Of a stretch of DNA of 64,000 bases, positions 7,484-16,518 are shown piece after piece. The notes under the pieces were generated by a model. It was not told the origin of the DNA. It was given only the letters and a program-made list of their open reading frames with translations, and made no database searches. A program made the translations under genes and the position numbers. The DNA comes from Rhizobium sp. BK418 (GTDB lineage Bacteria > Pseudomonadota > Alphaproteobacteria > Rhizobiales > Rhizobiaceae). Each line of letters starts with the position of its first letter. The stretch's first letter is position 1. The DNA lies in assembly GCF_004341105.1 (NCBI RefSeq), contig NZ_SLZK01000004.1:310001-374000 (forward strand). Reading direction: 5' to 3'.

Positions 7484-9345
7484 TTCTCTCCCTTCATGAT
7501 GCTGGCGACCAGCTGATTCTCGGAGACCCTGGCGCCTGCAGAGACAGGCAATTTGCCGACGATGCCGTCGAAAGGCGCGCGCAGCGTATGTTCCATCTTC
7601 ATCGCTTCCACTGTCAGCAGCCGATCGCCCTTGGCGACGTGGTCGCCTTCCGCAACATCGACCGAGATGACAAGGCCCGGCATGGGCGAGAGAATCGCAC
7701 CATCGCCGGCGCCCTGGTGCGCCTCGACTTCGCTTGCGACAGGCAGGCCGATCGGCCAGGCATTGCCGGCATCGAAAAGGACCATGGTTTCGTCGAACGT
7801 GACGACATTGGCTTCGAGACCGGGCCGGACATGACCCCAATAGAGACGATCGCCAACGCGGACGCGTGTGCGGCTATCGCTTGCGGCCGATATGCGTAGA
7901 CCGGCAAGCGCGGACCACGGATCGGTCGCGCCTTTTGCTGTCAGCGCCGTAGCTGCTTTGTCGATTGTCATATCGCTGGGCTCTTTTGACAGGAGGGTCT
8001 CGCCGTGGCGATCGAGGAAACCGGTATCGACCTTTGCCGCGTGGAAATCTGCATCGGCGGCGACGCGCGCGAGAAGGCCGGCATTGGATTTGACAGGCCA
8101 GACCTCGATATTTTCGCAGGCTTTGGCGAGTTTGGAGAGGGCGGCCTCACGGTTCGGACCATGAGCGATGATCTTGGCGATCATCGGATCGTAGAAGGCG
8201 GTGATCTGGTTGCCTTCCTCGACGCCGCTGTCGATCCGCACATATTGCGGCAAACGCAAATGGTCGAGCCGGCCGATCGAGGGCAGATAGCCGGAGGAGG
8301 GATTTTCGGCATAGAGGCGAGCTTCGAAGGCCCAGCCCTTCATCGTGATGTCTTCTTGCCGCTTCGGCAGCGGCTGACCTGCGGCGACCTTCAATTGCCA
8401 TAGTACCAGGTCTTCACCAGTAATGGCCTCAGTCACAGGATGCTCCACCTGCAGCCGGGTGTTCATCTCCATGAACCAGATGCGATCCGGTCGCAGTCCC
8501 TCCGAGGCGTCGGCGATGAATTCGATCGTGCCGGCCCCGACATAGTCTACTGCCTTGGCCGCCTTGACGGCGGCCTCGCAGATTGCCGTACGGGTAGCGG
8601 TATCGAGACCGGGAGCCGGCGCTTCTTCGATCACCTTCTGGTGCCGGCGTTGCAGGGAGCAGTCGCGCTCGAAGAGGTGGACGCAATTGCCGAAGCGATC
8701 GGCGAAGACCTGGACCTCGATATGGCGCGGATTGGTGATGTAACGTTCGATCAGGACACGATCGTCGCCGAAGGAGGAGGCTGCCTCGCGGCGGCAGGAG
8801 GCGAGGAGTTCTGCAAAATCTTCGCGTCGATCGACGCGGCGCATGCCCTTGCCACCACCGCCGGCAACCGCCTTGATGAGTACGGGATAGCCGATCGCAT
8901 CCGCTTCGCCAGCAAGCCGTTTTTCGCTCTGATCCCCTCCCATGTAGCCCGGCGTAACCGGCACGCCGGCGGCCTGCATCAGTTGCTTGGCAGCATCCTT
9001 CAGTCCCATGGCTCGGATGGCCGCAGGCGGGGCGCCGACCCAGATAATGCCGGCATTCTCGACGGCTTCGGCAAATTCGGCGTTTTCCGACAGGAAGCCG
9101 TAGCCGGGATGGATTGCGGCCGCACCTGTTCTGCGGGCAGCCTCCAAAATGCGCTCCTGCGAAAGATAACTCTCGCGAGCAGGCGCTGGGCCGATGGCAA
9201 GAGCTTCGTCCGCCTCCGCTACAAAGGGCAGGCTCGCATCGGCCTCTGAATAAACGGCAATGGTGCGGATGCCGAGGGCTTTCGCCGTGCGGATGATCCG
9301 GCCGGCGATCTCGCCCCTGTTGGCTATGAGCAGGCTTTCCATCAT
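7480..9345 (-). CDS. 3-methylcrotonyl-CoA carboxylase biotin-carrying (alpha) subunit
   Basis: A 621-residue acyl-CoA carboxylase alpha chain. Biotin carboxylase domain residues 1-450: RGEIAGRI at the start, the glycine-rich ATP loop KAVAGGGGKGMR, the substrate region ERDCSLQRRHQK and MNTRLQVEHPVTE. A C-terminal biotinyl domain carries VEAMKMEH with the biotinylated Lys near 583. It carboxylates biotin with bicarbonate and ATP for the partner carboxyltransferase encoded 9 bp upstream. The substrate assignment to methylcrotonyl-CoA rests on the neighbours (isovaleryl-CoA dehydrogenase, MccB); propionyl- or geranyl-CoA carboxylase would look similar. Confidence 0.88.
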   Translation of the reverse strand: MMESLLIANRGEIAGRIIRTAKALGIRTIAVYSEADASLPFVAEADEALAIGPAPARESYLSQERILEAARRTGAAAIHPGYGFLSENAEFAEAVENAGIIWVGAPPAAIRAMGLKDAAKQLMQAAGVPVTPGYMGGDQSEKRLAGEADAIGYPVLIKAVAGGGGKGMRRVDRREDFAELLASCRREAASSFGDDRVLIERYITNPRHIEVQVFADRFGNCVHLFERDCSLQRRHQKVIEEAPAPGLDTATRTAICEAAVKAAKAVDYVGAGTIEFIADASEGLRPDRIWFMEMNTRLQVEHPVTEAITGEDLVLWQLKVAAGQPLPKRQEDITMKGWAFEARLYAENPSSGYLPSIGRLDHLRLPQYVRIDSGVEEGNQITAFYDPMIAKIIAHGPNREAALSKLAKACENIEVWPVKSNAGLLARVAADADFHAAKVDTGFLDRHGETLLSKEPSDMTIDKAATALTAKGATDPWSALAGLRISAASDSRTRVRVGDRLYWGHVRPGLEANVVTFDETMVLFDAGNAWPIGLPVASEVEAHQGAGDGAILSPMPGLVISVDVAEGDHVAKGDRLLTVEAMKMEHTLRAPFDGIVGKLPVSAGARVSENQLVASIMKGEK

Positions 9346-9354
9346 CGCGCCACC

Positions 9355-10965
9355 TCACATCCGGAAGACGCCGAAGCGCGGCCCTTTGGGAATTGGCGCA
9401 TTCAGGCAGGCGGAGAAGGCAAGGCCCAGCACGTCGCGCGTCTGGCGCGGATCGATGATGCCGTCGTCCCAGAGACGCGCGGTGGCGTAGTAGGGATTGC
9501 CTTCGGCCTCGTAGCCGGCGCGGATCGGCGTCTTGAAGGCATCTTCATCTTCGACCGACCAGCTTTCGCCGCGCGCCTCCATCGCATCGCGGCGAATGGT
9601 GGCAAGCACGGAAGCCGCCTGCTCGCCGCCCATGACGCTGATGCGGCTGTTCGGCCAGGTGAAGAGGAAACGCGGGCGGTAGGCACGTCCGCACATGCCG
9701 TAATTGCCAGCGCCGAAACTGCCGCCGATGATGACGGTGATCTTCGGCACGGTGGCGGTGGCGACGGCGGTGACAAGTTTAGCGCCATCCTTGGCGATGC
9801 CGCCTGCTTCGTAACGGCCGCCGACCATGAAGCCCGATATGTTCTGCAGAAACAGCAGTGGCACACGCCGCTGGCAGGCAAGCTCGATGAAATGTGCGCC
9901 CTTCAGCGCGCTCTCGGAAAACAGCACGCCATTATTGGCGATAATGGCGACCGGCATGCCCCATATACGCGCAAAACCGCAGACCAGGGTCGCGCCATAG
10001 AGCGGCTTGAACTCATGCAGCTCGGAGCCATCGACGATGCGGCCGATGACCTCGCGCACGTCATAGGGCGAACGGACGTCCTCAGGGATGATGCCACCAA
10101 GATCTTCGGGGTCGAGTTTCGGCGGGCGAGGCGCCTGAATGTCGATATAGACCGATTTCACGCTGTTGAGGCTCGCCACGATATCGCGCACGAGAAGCAG
10201 CGCATGTTCGTCATTTTCCGCCACGTGATCGACCACACCAGAGCGGCGGCCATGGGTCTCGGCGCCGCCGAGTTCTTCGGCCGAAATGATTTCGCCGGTC
10301 GCAGCCTTCACCAGTGGCGGGCCGGCAAGGAAGATCGTGCCTTGATTGCGCACGATGATCGTCTCGTCGGACATGGCGGGTACATAGGCACCGCCCGCCG
10401 TGCAGCTTCCCATGACGCAGGCGATCTGCGGAATGCCTTCGGCCGACATCTGCGCCTGATTGTAGAAGATCGCCCCGAAATGATCGCGATCGGGAAAGAC
10501 CTCAGCCTGATGCGGAAGATTAGCGCCGCCGCTATCGACGAGATAGATGCAGGGTAGCCGGTTCTGCATGGCAATCTCTTGCGCCCGCAGGTGCTTCTTC
10601 ACCGTAAGGGGAAAATAGGCGCCCCCTTTGACCGTGGCGTCATTGGCAACGATCATTACCTCGCGACCGCAAACGCGGCCGATGCCAGTGATGATACCCG
10701 CCCCCGGGGCCTCATCGCCATACATACCGTTTGCCGCCAGCGTGCCGATTTCCAGAAACGGGCTACCGGCGTCGAGCAGCAGCTGGATGCGGTCGCGCGG
10801 CAGGAGCTTGCCCTTGCCGGTATGGCGCTCACGCGCGGCCTGCGAACCACCCTCGCGGGTTTTCGCCGATCGCGCATAGAGTTCTGCGATCAGGCTTCCG
10901 TTCTTGCTTGCATTGGCCCTGAAGGTTTCGCTGTCGCGATCGATGGCAGAGGAAATCACCGTCAT
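9355..10965 (-). CDS. 3-methylcrotonyl-CoA carboxylase carboxyltransferase (beta) subunit
   Basis: A 536-residue carboxyltransferase with the duplicated crotonase fold. Typical MccB/AccD1 segments are seen: ERHTGKGKLLPRDRI, YLVDSGGANLPHQAEVFPDRDHFG, CTAGGAYVPAMSDE, and the second-half SFGAGNYGMCGRAYRPRFLF with GGEQAASVLA. The PHQ-EVFPD stretch is characteristic of methylcrotonyl-CoA carboxylase rather than propionyl-CoA carboxylase. It transfers CO2 from biotin to 3-methylcrotonyl-CoA. The start overlaps the isovaleryl-CoA dehydrogenase stop by 4 bp. Confidence 0.92.
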   Translation of the reverse strand: MTVISSAIDRDSETFRANASKNGSLIAELYARSAKTREGGSQAARERHTGKGKLLPRDRIQLLLDAGSPFLEIGTLAANGMYGDEAPGAGIITGIGRVCGREVMIVANDATVKGGAYFPLTVKKHLRAQEIAMQNRLPCIYLVDSGGANLPHQAEVFPDRDHFGAIFYNQAQMSAEGIPQIACVMGSCTAGGAYVPAMSDETIIVRNQGTIFLAGPPLVKAATGEIISAEELGGAETHGRRSGVVDHVAENDEHALLLVRDIVASLNSVKSVYIDIQAPRPPKLDPEDLGGIIPEDVRSPYDVREVIGRIVDGSELHEFKPLYGATLVCGFARIWGMPVAIIANNGVLFSESALKGAHFIELACQRRVPLLFLQNISGFMVGGRYEAGGIAKDGAKLVTAVATATVPKITVIIGGSFGAGNYGMCGRAYRPRFLFTWPNSRISVMGGEQAASVLATIRRDAMEARGESWSVEDEDAFKTPIRAGYEAEGNPYYATARLWDDGIIDPRQTRDVLGLAFSACLNAPIPKGPRFGVFRM

Positions 10966-12107
10966 GATGCGATGAGCTCCCGGCCAATCAGATAGCGGCG
11001 GATCTCATTGGTGCCGGCGCCGATATCGTAGAGCTTGGCGTCGCGTAGGAACCGCTCGACCGGCCATTCCCTGGTATATCCCGCGCCGCCGAGCGCCTGG
11101 ATCGCTTCCAGCGACACCTTCACGGCATTCTCGCTGGCAAAGAGGATGGCAGCTGCCGCATCCGAGCGGGTCGTGCGGCCGGCATCGCAGGCCCGCGCCA
11201 CGGAATAGACATAGGCGCGCGACGAATTCAGCGCGACATACATGTCGGCGATCTTGCCCTGCATCAGCTGGAAGTCGCCGATCGCCTTGCCGAACTGTTT
11301 GCGCTCCCGCACATAGGGCAGCACCACGTCGAGAGAGGCCTGCATGATGCCGAGCGGACCGGCAGCCAGCACGGCGCGTTCGTAGTCAAGGCCCGACATC
11401 AGGATCTTCACACCCTGGCCTTCCCGGCCCATCAGCGCTTCCGCCGGCACCTCGCAATCTTGGAAAACCAGCTCGGCCGTATCGCTGCCGCGCATGCCGA
11501 GCTTAGAGAGCTTCTTCGAAACGCTGAAGCCGGACATGCCCTTTTCGATGATGAAGGCCGAAATACCCTTCGGCCCGGCCGTCGGATCAGTCTTGGCATA
11601 GACGACGAGCACATCGGCATGCGGCGCATTGGTGATCCAGAATTTCGTGCCATTGAGAACATAGCGATCACCCTTGCGCTCGGCCTTGAGTCGCATGGAA
11701 ACGACATCCGAGCCGGAGCCTGCTTCCGACATCGCAAGCGAACCGACATGCTCGCCGGAAATCAGCTTCGGAAGATAGCGCTGCTTCTGCTCTGGCGTAG
11801 CCCATCGGCGGATTTGGTTGACGCAGAGATTGGAGTGGGCGCCATAGCTTAAGCCAACGGAAGCCGATGCCCGAGAGATCTCTTCCATGGCGACGACATG
11901 TTCGAGATAGCCGAGGCCTGCACCGCCGAATTCTTCCTCGACGGTAATGCCATGTAGGCCGAGCGCCCCCATCTGTGGCCAAAGCTGGCGTGGAAACGTG
12001 TTGCTTTCGTCGATCTCCGCTGCCAGCGGAGCAATGTTGTCGGCGGCAAATCGTGCCGTCGCTTCGCGGATCGCATCCGCGGTTTCGCCGAGCGAAAAAT
12101 CAAACAT
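10962..12107 (-). CDS. Isovaleryl-CoA dehydrogenase
   Basis: A 381-residue FAD-dependent acyl-CoA dehydrogenase. The diagnostic feature is the catalytic Glu at residue 243 in GLDYERAVLAAG, as in human isovaleryl-CoA dehydrogenase (Glu254), while the position used by other acyl-CoA dehydrogenases reads IGAGTNE, with Gly instead of Glu. FAD-binding stretches MSEAGSGSD and FWITNAPHADV are present. It oxidises isovaleryl-CoA to 3-methylcrotonyl-CoA, passing electrons to ETF. The ATG at 12107 has a GGGAGGAG ribosome-binding site; longer readings to 12236 run into the AraC gene. Confidence 0.94.
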   Translation of the reverse strand: MFDFSLGETADAIREATARFAADNIAPLAAEIDESNTFPRQLWPQMGALGLHGITVEEEFGGAGLGYLEHVVAMEEISRASASVGLSYGAHSNLCVNQIRRWATPEQKQRYLPKLISGEHVGSLAMSEAGSGSDVVSMRLKAERKGDRYVLNGTKFWITNAPHADVLVVYAKTDPTAGPKGISAFIIEKGMSGFSVSKKLSKLGMRGSDTAELVFQDCEVPAEALMGREGQGVKILMSGLDYERAVLAAGPLGIMQASLDVVLPYVRERKQFGKAIGDFQLMQGKIADMYVALNSSRAYVYSVARACDAGRTTRSDAAAAILFASENAVKVSLEAIQALGGAGYTREWPVERFLRDAKLYDIGAGTNEIRRYLIGRELIAS

Positions 12108-12172
12108 GGCACTCCTCCCGCTAAAACATGTAGCGCGGGTTGCGGCCGGTTCAAAGCTCCCTTGATCGAAGC

Positions 12173-13186
12173 CTATTCCCATTGGGCCGATTTTGTCTCT
12201 TCGCGCCGAAAAGCCTCGGGACTCCTGTCCATCCATTTCCGGAAGGCGCGGAAGAAGGCGCTGGGTTCGGAATAGCCGAGTTGCACGGCTATCTCGCCGA
12301 TGGTCTTCGATGTGTTCATCAGCATATCAACGGCGAGATCGCGGCGGATATCGTCTTTGATGCCGGCATAGCTCTGGCCCTCGTCATGCAGACGGTGCCG
12401 CAGCGTCGAGGGCGGCATGCGCATGTCGGCAGCGAGTATCTGGAAGCTCGACCAGGCGGCTGGCGGCGTCTGAGAGAGACGACGGCGAACAGCAGCGGCG
12501 ATGCCGGCATCGTAGCGGTAACGCACGAGAATATTGGCAGGAGCCCCCCGCAGGAATTGCTTCAGGGCCTGCTCGCTGCGCGAAATCGGCAGATCGAGAA
12601 GAGAGCTGTCGAAGCCAAGCCGGCTGATCGGCTGCGCGAAGCGCACCGGTGCGCCAAAGAAAAGCCGGTAATCAGCGCCCTGGCTTGGTTCAGCGCAACG
12701 GAAATCGACGAGGCGGATCGGAATGCGACGGCCGACCAGCCAGCAGATAATGCCATGGAGGATGATCCAGTAGGTGCGATAGGCAAAGGCCGAGCGCGGC
12801 TCGCCGGCGTCCCGAAGCTCAATCTGGGCGAGCCCGTCCCGGATGACGAGCGTGCCGCGCGGATCGTCCAGAACGACATCGAGGAAGCGCAAGGCCCGTC
12901 GCAAAGCATGGCCGAGCGTCGGAGCGTGCAGCACGCAATGGCAGAGCAGAGTGAAGCTGCCACGGCGCATCGGCCGGGCACCCATGCCGAAGAATTCATC
13001 GTCGAGCTCGGCGGCAATTGCCAACCATAGAGCACCATAGGTTTCGGCCGAGATCGGTTGATCAATCGCCAGCGGCAGGCCGAGCTCGGCCAGAACAGGC
13101 GCCACCGGTTTGCCGAGCCGACGCAGGCTGTCGAGAGCTTCCTCGACGAAGCCCGGTGCAATCATGCGGCGTTCGATTTCGGTCAT
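12173..13186 (-). CDS. AraC-family regulator of the branched-chain amino acid locus
   Basis: A 337-residue one-component regulator. Residues 20-210 resemble the AraC arabinose-binding-like N-terminal domain found in OruR/ArgR-type regulators; two helix-turn-helix motifs lie in the last 90 residues, with the typical IGEIAVQLGYSEPSAFFRAFRKWMD-type AraC signature. The frame is open much further upstream (to 13768) only because it runs antisense through the next gene; the ATG at 13186 (MTEIERR) gives the family length. It sits 65 bp before the isovaleryl-CoA dehydrogenase gene in the same direction and 148 bp from the divergent SDR gene, so it is placed to control both catabolic operons. The effector is unknown. 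Confidence 0.85.
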   Translation of the reverse strand: MTEIERRMIAPGFVEEALDSLRRLGKPVAPVLAELGLPLAIDQPISAETYGALWLAIAAELDDEFFGMGARPMRRGSFTLLCHCVLHAPTLGHALRRALRFLDVVLDDPRGTLVIRDGLAQIELRDAGEPRSAFAYRTYWIILHGIICWLVGRRIPIRLVDFRCAEPSQGADYRLFFGAPVRFAQPISRLGFDSSLLDLPISRSEQALKQFLRGAPANILVRYRYDAGIAAAVRRRLSQTPPAAWSSFQILAADMRMPPSTLRHRLHDEGQSYAGIKDDIRRDLAVDMLMNTSKTIGEIAVQLGYSEPSAFFRAFRKWMDRSPEAFRREETKSAQWE

Positions 13187-13334
13187 CGCCGCTCTATCCT
13201 GGTAAAATGGGGAATGGCAAAACTGGCCGAAATAATGGAGCAGTTCTGTCATCGCTTGCAATAGGCGGAAGGAATAGAATCTCATTTCAGGCAGCTCTTG
13301 GAGGAGGTGACTGCCGGGTAGGGAGGAACGATCC
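13187..13334. promoter_or_regulatory. Divergent intergenic region between AraC gene and plus-strand BCAA operon
   Basis: A 148-bp gap that must contain promoters for the minus-strand araC-leucine genes and the plus-strand HSD10-to-BCKDH operon. GGAGG at 13302-13306 and again GGGAGG just before 13335 are the likely ribosome-binding sites for the SDR gene. I do not see a clear operator repeat by eye. Confidence 0.4.
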
Positions 13335-14102
13335 GTGCAGATCAGCGGCGCAAGTTTCATCGTAACCGGGGGCGGCTCCGGGCTCGGAGCAGCAACGGCT
13401 CGCATGCTTGTCGAAGCTGGCGGACGGGTGACGATCGCCGATCTCAACGTGGATGCAGGTGAATCGGCGGCCCGCGATCTGGGGCGGTATGCGCGCTTCG
13501 TCAGGGCTGACGTGACCAACGCAGAAGACGGCGCGGCGCTAATCGCTGCTGCCGTGGAGGCCTTCGGCCCGCTTCGAGGGCTCGTCAATTGCGCCGGGGT
13601 GGCGCCGGCCGAAAAGGTGGTTGGTCGTGACGGCCCGCATCGGCTGGAGAGCTTTGCGCGAACAATCAGCATCAATCTCATTGGCACTTTCAATATGATC
13701 CGGCTTGCCGCCGCCGCCATCCAGAATGCCGGACCGGATGCGGAAGGCGAGCGCGGCGTGATCATCAATACGGCTTCGGCCGCTGCTTTCGATGGGCAGA
13801 TCGGTCAGGCGGCCTATGCCGCTTCCAAAGGCGGTGTCGCGGCAATGACGCTGCCGATCGCCCGCGAGCTTGCGCGTCACGGCATTCGTACCGTGTCGAT
13901 TGCGCCGGGCATTTTCGAAACGCCGATGATGGCCGGCATGCCGACGGAGGTGCGGGAAGCACTTGGCAAGAGCGTGCCTTTCCCGCCGCGTCTTGGTCAT
14001 CCCACGGAGTTTGCTGCTCTGGTGCGCCATATCCTGGAAAACAGCATGCTGAACGGCGAGGTCATCAGACTCGACGGTGCGTTGCGCATGGGCGTGCGCT
14101 GA
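13335..14102 (+). CDS. SDR-family 3-hydroxyacyl-CoA dehydrogenase (HSD10-like)
   Basis: A 255-residue classical short-chain dehydrogenase. It has the NAD-binding TGGGSGLG near 11-18, an acidic Asp after the second strand (IADLN, favouring NAD), NCAGVAPA, the catalytic Ser in NTASAAA and YAASK with Tyr and Lys. The sequence is of the type II 3-hydroxyacyl-CoA dehydrogenase (HSD17B10) kind, which oxidises 2-methyl-3-hydroxybutyryl-CoA in isoleucine degradation. As the first gene of the plus-strand operon, followed directly by a thiolase, that reaction fits well. The start is GTG at 13335 after GGGAGG. Confidence 0.87.
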   Translation: MQISGASFIVTGGGSGLGAATARMLVEAGGRVTIADLNVDAGESAARDLGRYARFVRADVTNAEDGAALIAAAVEAFGPLRGLVNCAGVAPAEKVVGRDGPHRLESFARTISINLIGTFNMIRLAAAAIQNAGPDAEGERGVIINTASAAAFDGQIGQAAYAASKGGVAAMTLPIARELARHGIRTVSIAPGIFETPMMAGMPTEVREALGKSVPFPPRLGHPTEFAALVRHILENSMLNGEVIRLDGALRMGVR

Positions 14103-14125
14103 ACGGTCGCCCCGAAGGAGAGAAC

Positions 14126-15313
14126 ATGGCTCTGCAAGATCCAATCGTCATCGTCGGCGTCGCCCGCACGCCAATCGGCAGCTTTCAGGGAGAACTCAAA
14201 GATGTGGCAGCGCCAGAACTTGGCGCGGCAGCGATCCGCGCCGCGCTTGAGCGCAGCGGCATTGCGGCCGGCGCAATCGAGGAAGTCATTTTCGGCTGTG
14301 TATTGCCGGCCGGCCAGGGGCAGGCACCGGCGCGCCAGGCGGCGATCCATGCCGGGCTGCCTTTTGCGACAGGGGCCAGCACCGTCAACAAGATGTGCGG
14401 CTCCGGGATGAAGGCGGTCATGATGGCGCATGACCTGATCGCAGCTGGCAGCGGCTCGATAGCTGTTGCCGGCGGCATGGAAAGCATGACGAATGCGCCC
14501 TATCTCCTTGATCGTGCCCGTGCGGGTTACAGGCTCGGCCATGGGCGGGTCGTGGATCACATGTTCCTCGACGGGCTGGAGGACGCTTATGACAAGGGGC
14601 GCTTGATGGGCAGTTTCGCCGAGGATTGCGCCGAAGCCTATCAGTTCACGCGCGAGGCGCAGGACGCCTATGCCGTGACGTCGCTGACGCGGGCGCAGAA
14701 GGCGATCGCGGAAGGCAGCTTCAACCGTGAAATCGTGCCTGTCCTGGTGAGGTCTGGCAAGGTGGAACTGGTGGTAAGCCGTGATGAGCAGCCGGGCAAG
14801 GCAAAGCTTGACAAGATCCCGACGCTGAAGCCAGCCTTCCGAGAGGGAGGTACAGTGACGGCTGCCAATTCCAGCTCCATCTCCGATGGAGCCGCCGCGC
14901 TCGTGCTGGTGCGCCGTTCGGAGGCGGACCATCGCGGGCTAAAGCCGCTTGCCACCATTCTCGGCCATGCCACACATTCGCAGGAACCCAATCTTTTCGC
15001 CACCGCTCCGATCGGCGCTTTGCAGAAGCTGTCGGACCGCACAGGCCTGCCGTTGTCTGACGTTGATCTCTTTGAGATCAACGAGGCGTTCGCAGTCGTC
15101 GCCATGGCGGCGATGCGCGACCTGCATCTGCCGCATGAGAAGGTAAATGTGCATGGAGGCGCCTGTGCGCTCGGCCATCCAATTGGCGCCTCGGGCGCCC
15201 GTATTCTGGTGACGCTATTGGCGGCGCTGGAGCGTTACGACCTGAAGCACGGCATGGCGGCGCTCTGCATCGGCGGCGGCGAGGCGACTGCCGTTGCGAT
15301 CGAGCGGCACTAA
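14126..15313 (+). CDS. Acetyl-CoA acetyltransferase (thiolase)
   Basis: A 395-residue biosynthetic/degradative thiolase. The acyl-accepting Cys is in NKMCGSGMKA (near 90), the conserved His in NEAFA and GGACALGHPIGASG, and the second active-site Cys in CIGGGEATA near the C-terminus. With the upstream HSD10-like dehydrogenase it would cleave 2-methylacetoacetyl-CoA to acetyl-CoA and propionyl-CoA, or acetoacetyl-CoA from the leucine branch. The ribosome-binding site is AAGGAGAG. Confidence 0.92.
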   Translation: MALQDPIVIVGVARTPIGSFQGELKDVAAPELGAAAIRAALERSGIAAGAIEEVIFGCVLPAGQGQAPARQAAIHAGLPFATGASTVNKMCGSGMKAVMMAHDLIAAGSGSIAVAGGMESMTNAPYLLDRARAGYRLGHGRVVDHMFLDGLEDAYDKGRLMGSFAEDCAEAYQFTREAQDAYAVTSLTRAQKAIAEGSFNREIVPVLVRSGKVELVVSRDEQPGKAKLDKIPTLKPAFREGGTVTAANSSSISDGAAALVLVRRSEADHRGLKPLATILGHATHSQEPNLFATAPIGALQKLSDRTGLPLSDVDLFEINEAFAVVAMAAMRDLHLPHEKVNVHGGACALGHPIGASGARILVTLLAALERYDLKHGMAALCIGGGEATAVAIERH

Positions 15314-15330
15314 GGGAGGAGGAGGGCCGA

Positions 15331-16458
15331 ATGATCCTTTCCGAACTTCAGCAGCAAATCCGGGATCTGGCCCGTGATTTCGCTCGGGAACGCCTGGCGC
15401 CGGGAGCGGCAAAACGTGACCGGGAATCGCTCTTCCCGCGAGAAGAATTGAAGGATATGGGCGAGCTCGGGCTTCTCGGCATGCTGGTGCCTGAGGCCTA
15501 TGGCGGATCGGATACTGGCATCATCGCCTATGCTGCAGCGCTGGAGGAGATCGCAGCCGGCGACGGGCCCTGCTCCACCATCATGAGCGTGCACAGTTCG
15601 GTCGGCTGCGTGCCGATCTTGAAATTCGGTACTGAAGAGCAGCGCAAGCGCTTCCTGCCGAAGCTCGCCAGCGGGGACTGGATCGGTGGTTTTGCACTGA
15701 CGGAGCCACAGGCCGGCTCCGATGCTTCGAACCTCAAGACACGGGCGCGCCGCGACGGCGATCATTATGTACTCGATGGCGCCAAGCAGTTCATCACCTC
15801 CGGTAAGAACGGACAGATCATCATTGTCTTTGCCGTTACCGATCCGAATGCCGGAAAGAAAGGCATTACCGCCTTCATCGTGCCGACCGATACGCCCGGT
15901 TACGAGGTGATCCGTGTCGAGGAAAAGCTCGGGCTACACTCGTCCGATACCTGCCAGATCGCCTTCAACGGCATGCATATTCCGATAGAACTTAGGCTCG
16001 GTGAGGAAGGTGAGGGCTACCGGATCGCGCTTGCCAATCTGGAGGGCGGGCGTATCGGCATTGCGGCGCAGGCTGTCGGCATGGCGCGGGCTGCTTTCGA
16101 GGCGGCGCTTGGCTATGCCCGGGAACGCAGTTCCTTCGGCAAGCCGATTGTTGAACATCAGGCCGTCGCCTTTCGGCTTTCCGATATGGCAACGCGCATT
16201 GAGGCGGCCCGACAACTCGTCTTCCATGCTGCCTCGCTCCGGGAGGCAGGATTGCCATGTCTATCGGAAGCTTCGATGGCCAAGCTCTTTGCCTCTGAAA
16301 TGGCCGAACGTGTCTGCTCCGACGCGATCCAGATCCATGGAGGTTACGGTTATATGGCGGATTATCCTGTGGAGCGCATCTACCGCGACGTGCGCATCTG
16401 CCAGATCTATGAGGGAACAAGTGACGTGCAGCGCATGGTGATTGCCCGCAACTTATAA
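15331..16458 (+). CDS. Acyl-CoA dehydrogenase for short branched-chain acyl-CoA
   Basis: A 375-residue FAD enzyme of the short-chain acyl-CoA dehydrogenase type. The catalytic Glu is at the usual C-terminal position in QIYEGTSDVQR, unlike the isovaleryl-CoA dehydrogenase in the neighbouring operon. FAD-contact stretches ALTEPQAGSD and FITSGKNG are present. By its place between thiolase and the BCKDH genes it should oxidise 2-methylbutyryl-CoA and/or isobutyryl-CoA to the enoyl-CoA. No enoyl-CoA hydratase for this branch is encoded in the window. The ribosome-binding site is GGGAGGAGGAGG. Confidence 0.87.
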   Translation: MILSELQQQIRDLARDFARERLAPGAAKRDRESLFPREELKDMGELGLLGMLVPEAYGGSDTGIIAYAAALEEIAAGDGPCSTIMSVHSSVGCVPILKFGTEEQRKRFLPKLASGDWIGGFALTEPQAGSDASNLKTRARRDGDHYVLDGAKQFITSGKNGQIIIVFAVTDPNAGKKGITAFIVPTDTPGYEVIRVEEKLGLHSSDTCQIAFNGMHIPIELRLGEEGEGYRIALANLEGGRIGIAAQAVGMARAAFEAALGYARERSSFGKPIVEHQAVAFRLSDMATRIEAARQLVFHAASLREAGLPCLSEASMAKLFASEMAERVCSDAIQIHGGYGYMADYPVERIYRDVRICQIYEGTSDVQRMVIARNL

Positions 16459-16518
16459 GAACGAGGCCCTGCTTCTGGAGGAGAGGGGCTGGGCCGATAA
16501 AGGGAGGAAAAAGACCAC

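Noticed and set aside
12140..13030. 296-codon plus-strand ORF
   Set aside because: Antisense shadow of the AraC-type regulator gene.
13187..13768. N-terminal extension of the AraC-type protein
   Set aside because: The extension is antisense to the SDR gene and has low-complexity Ala/Ser/Pro composition; the family length fits the start at 13186.
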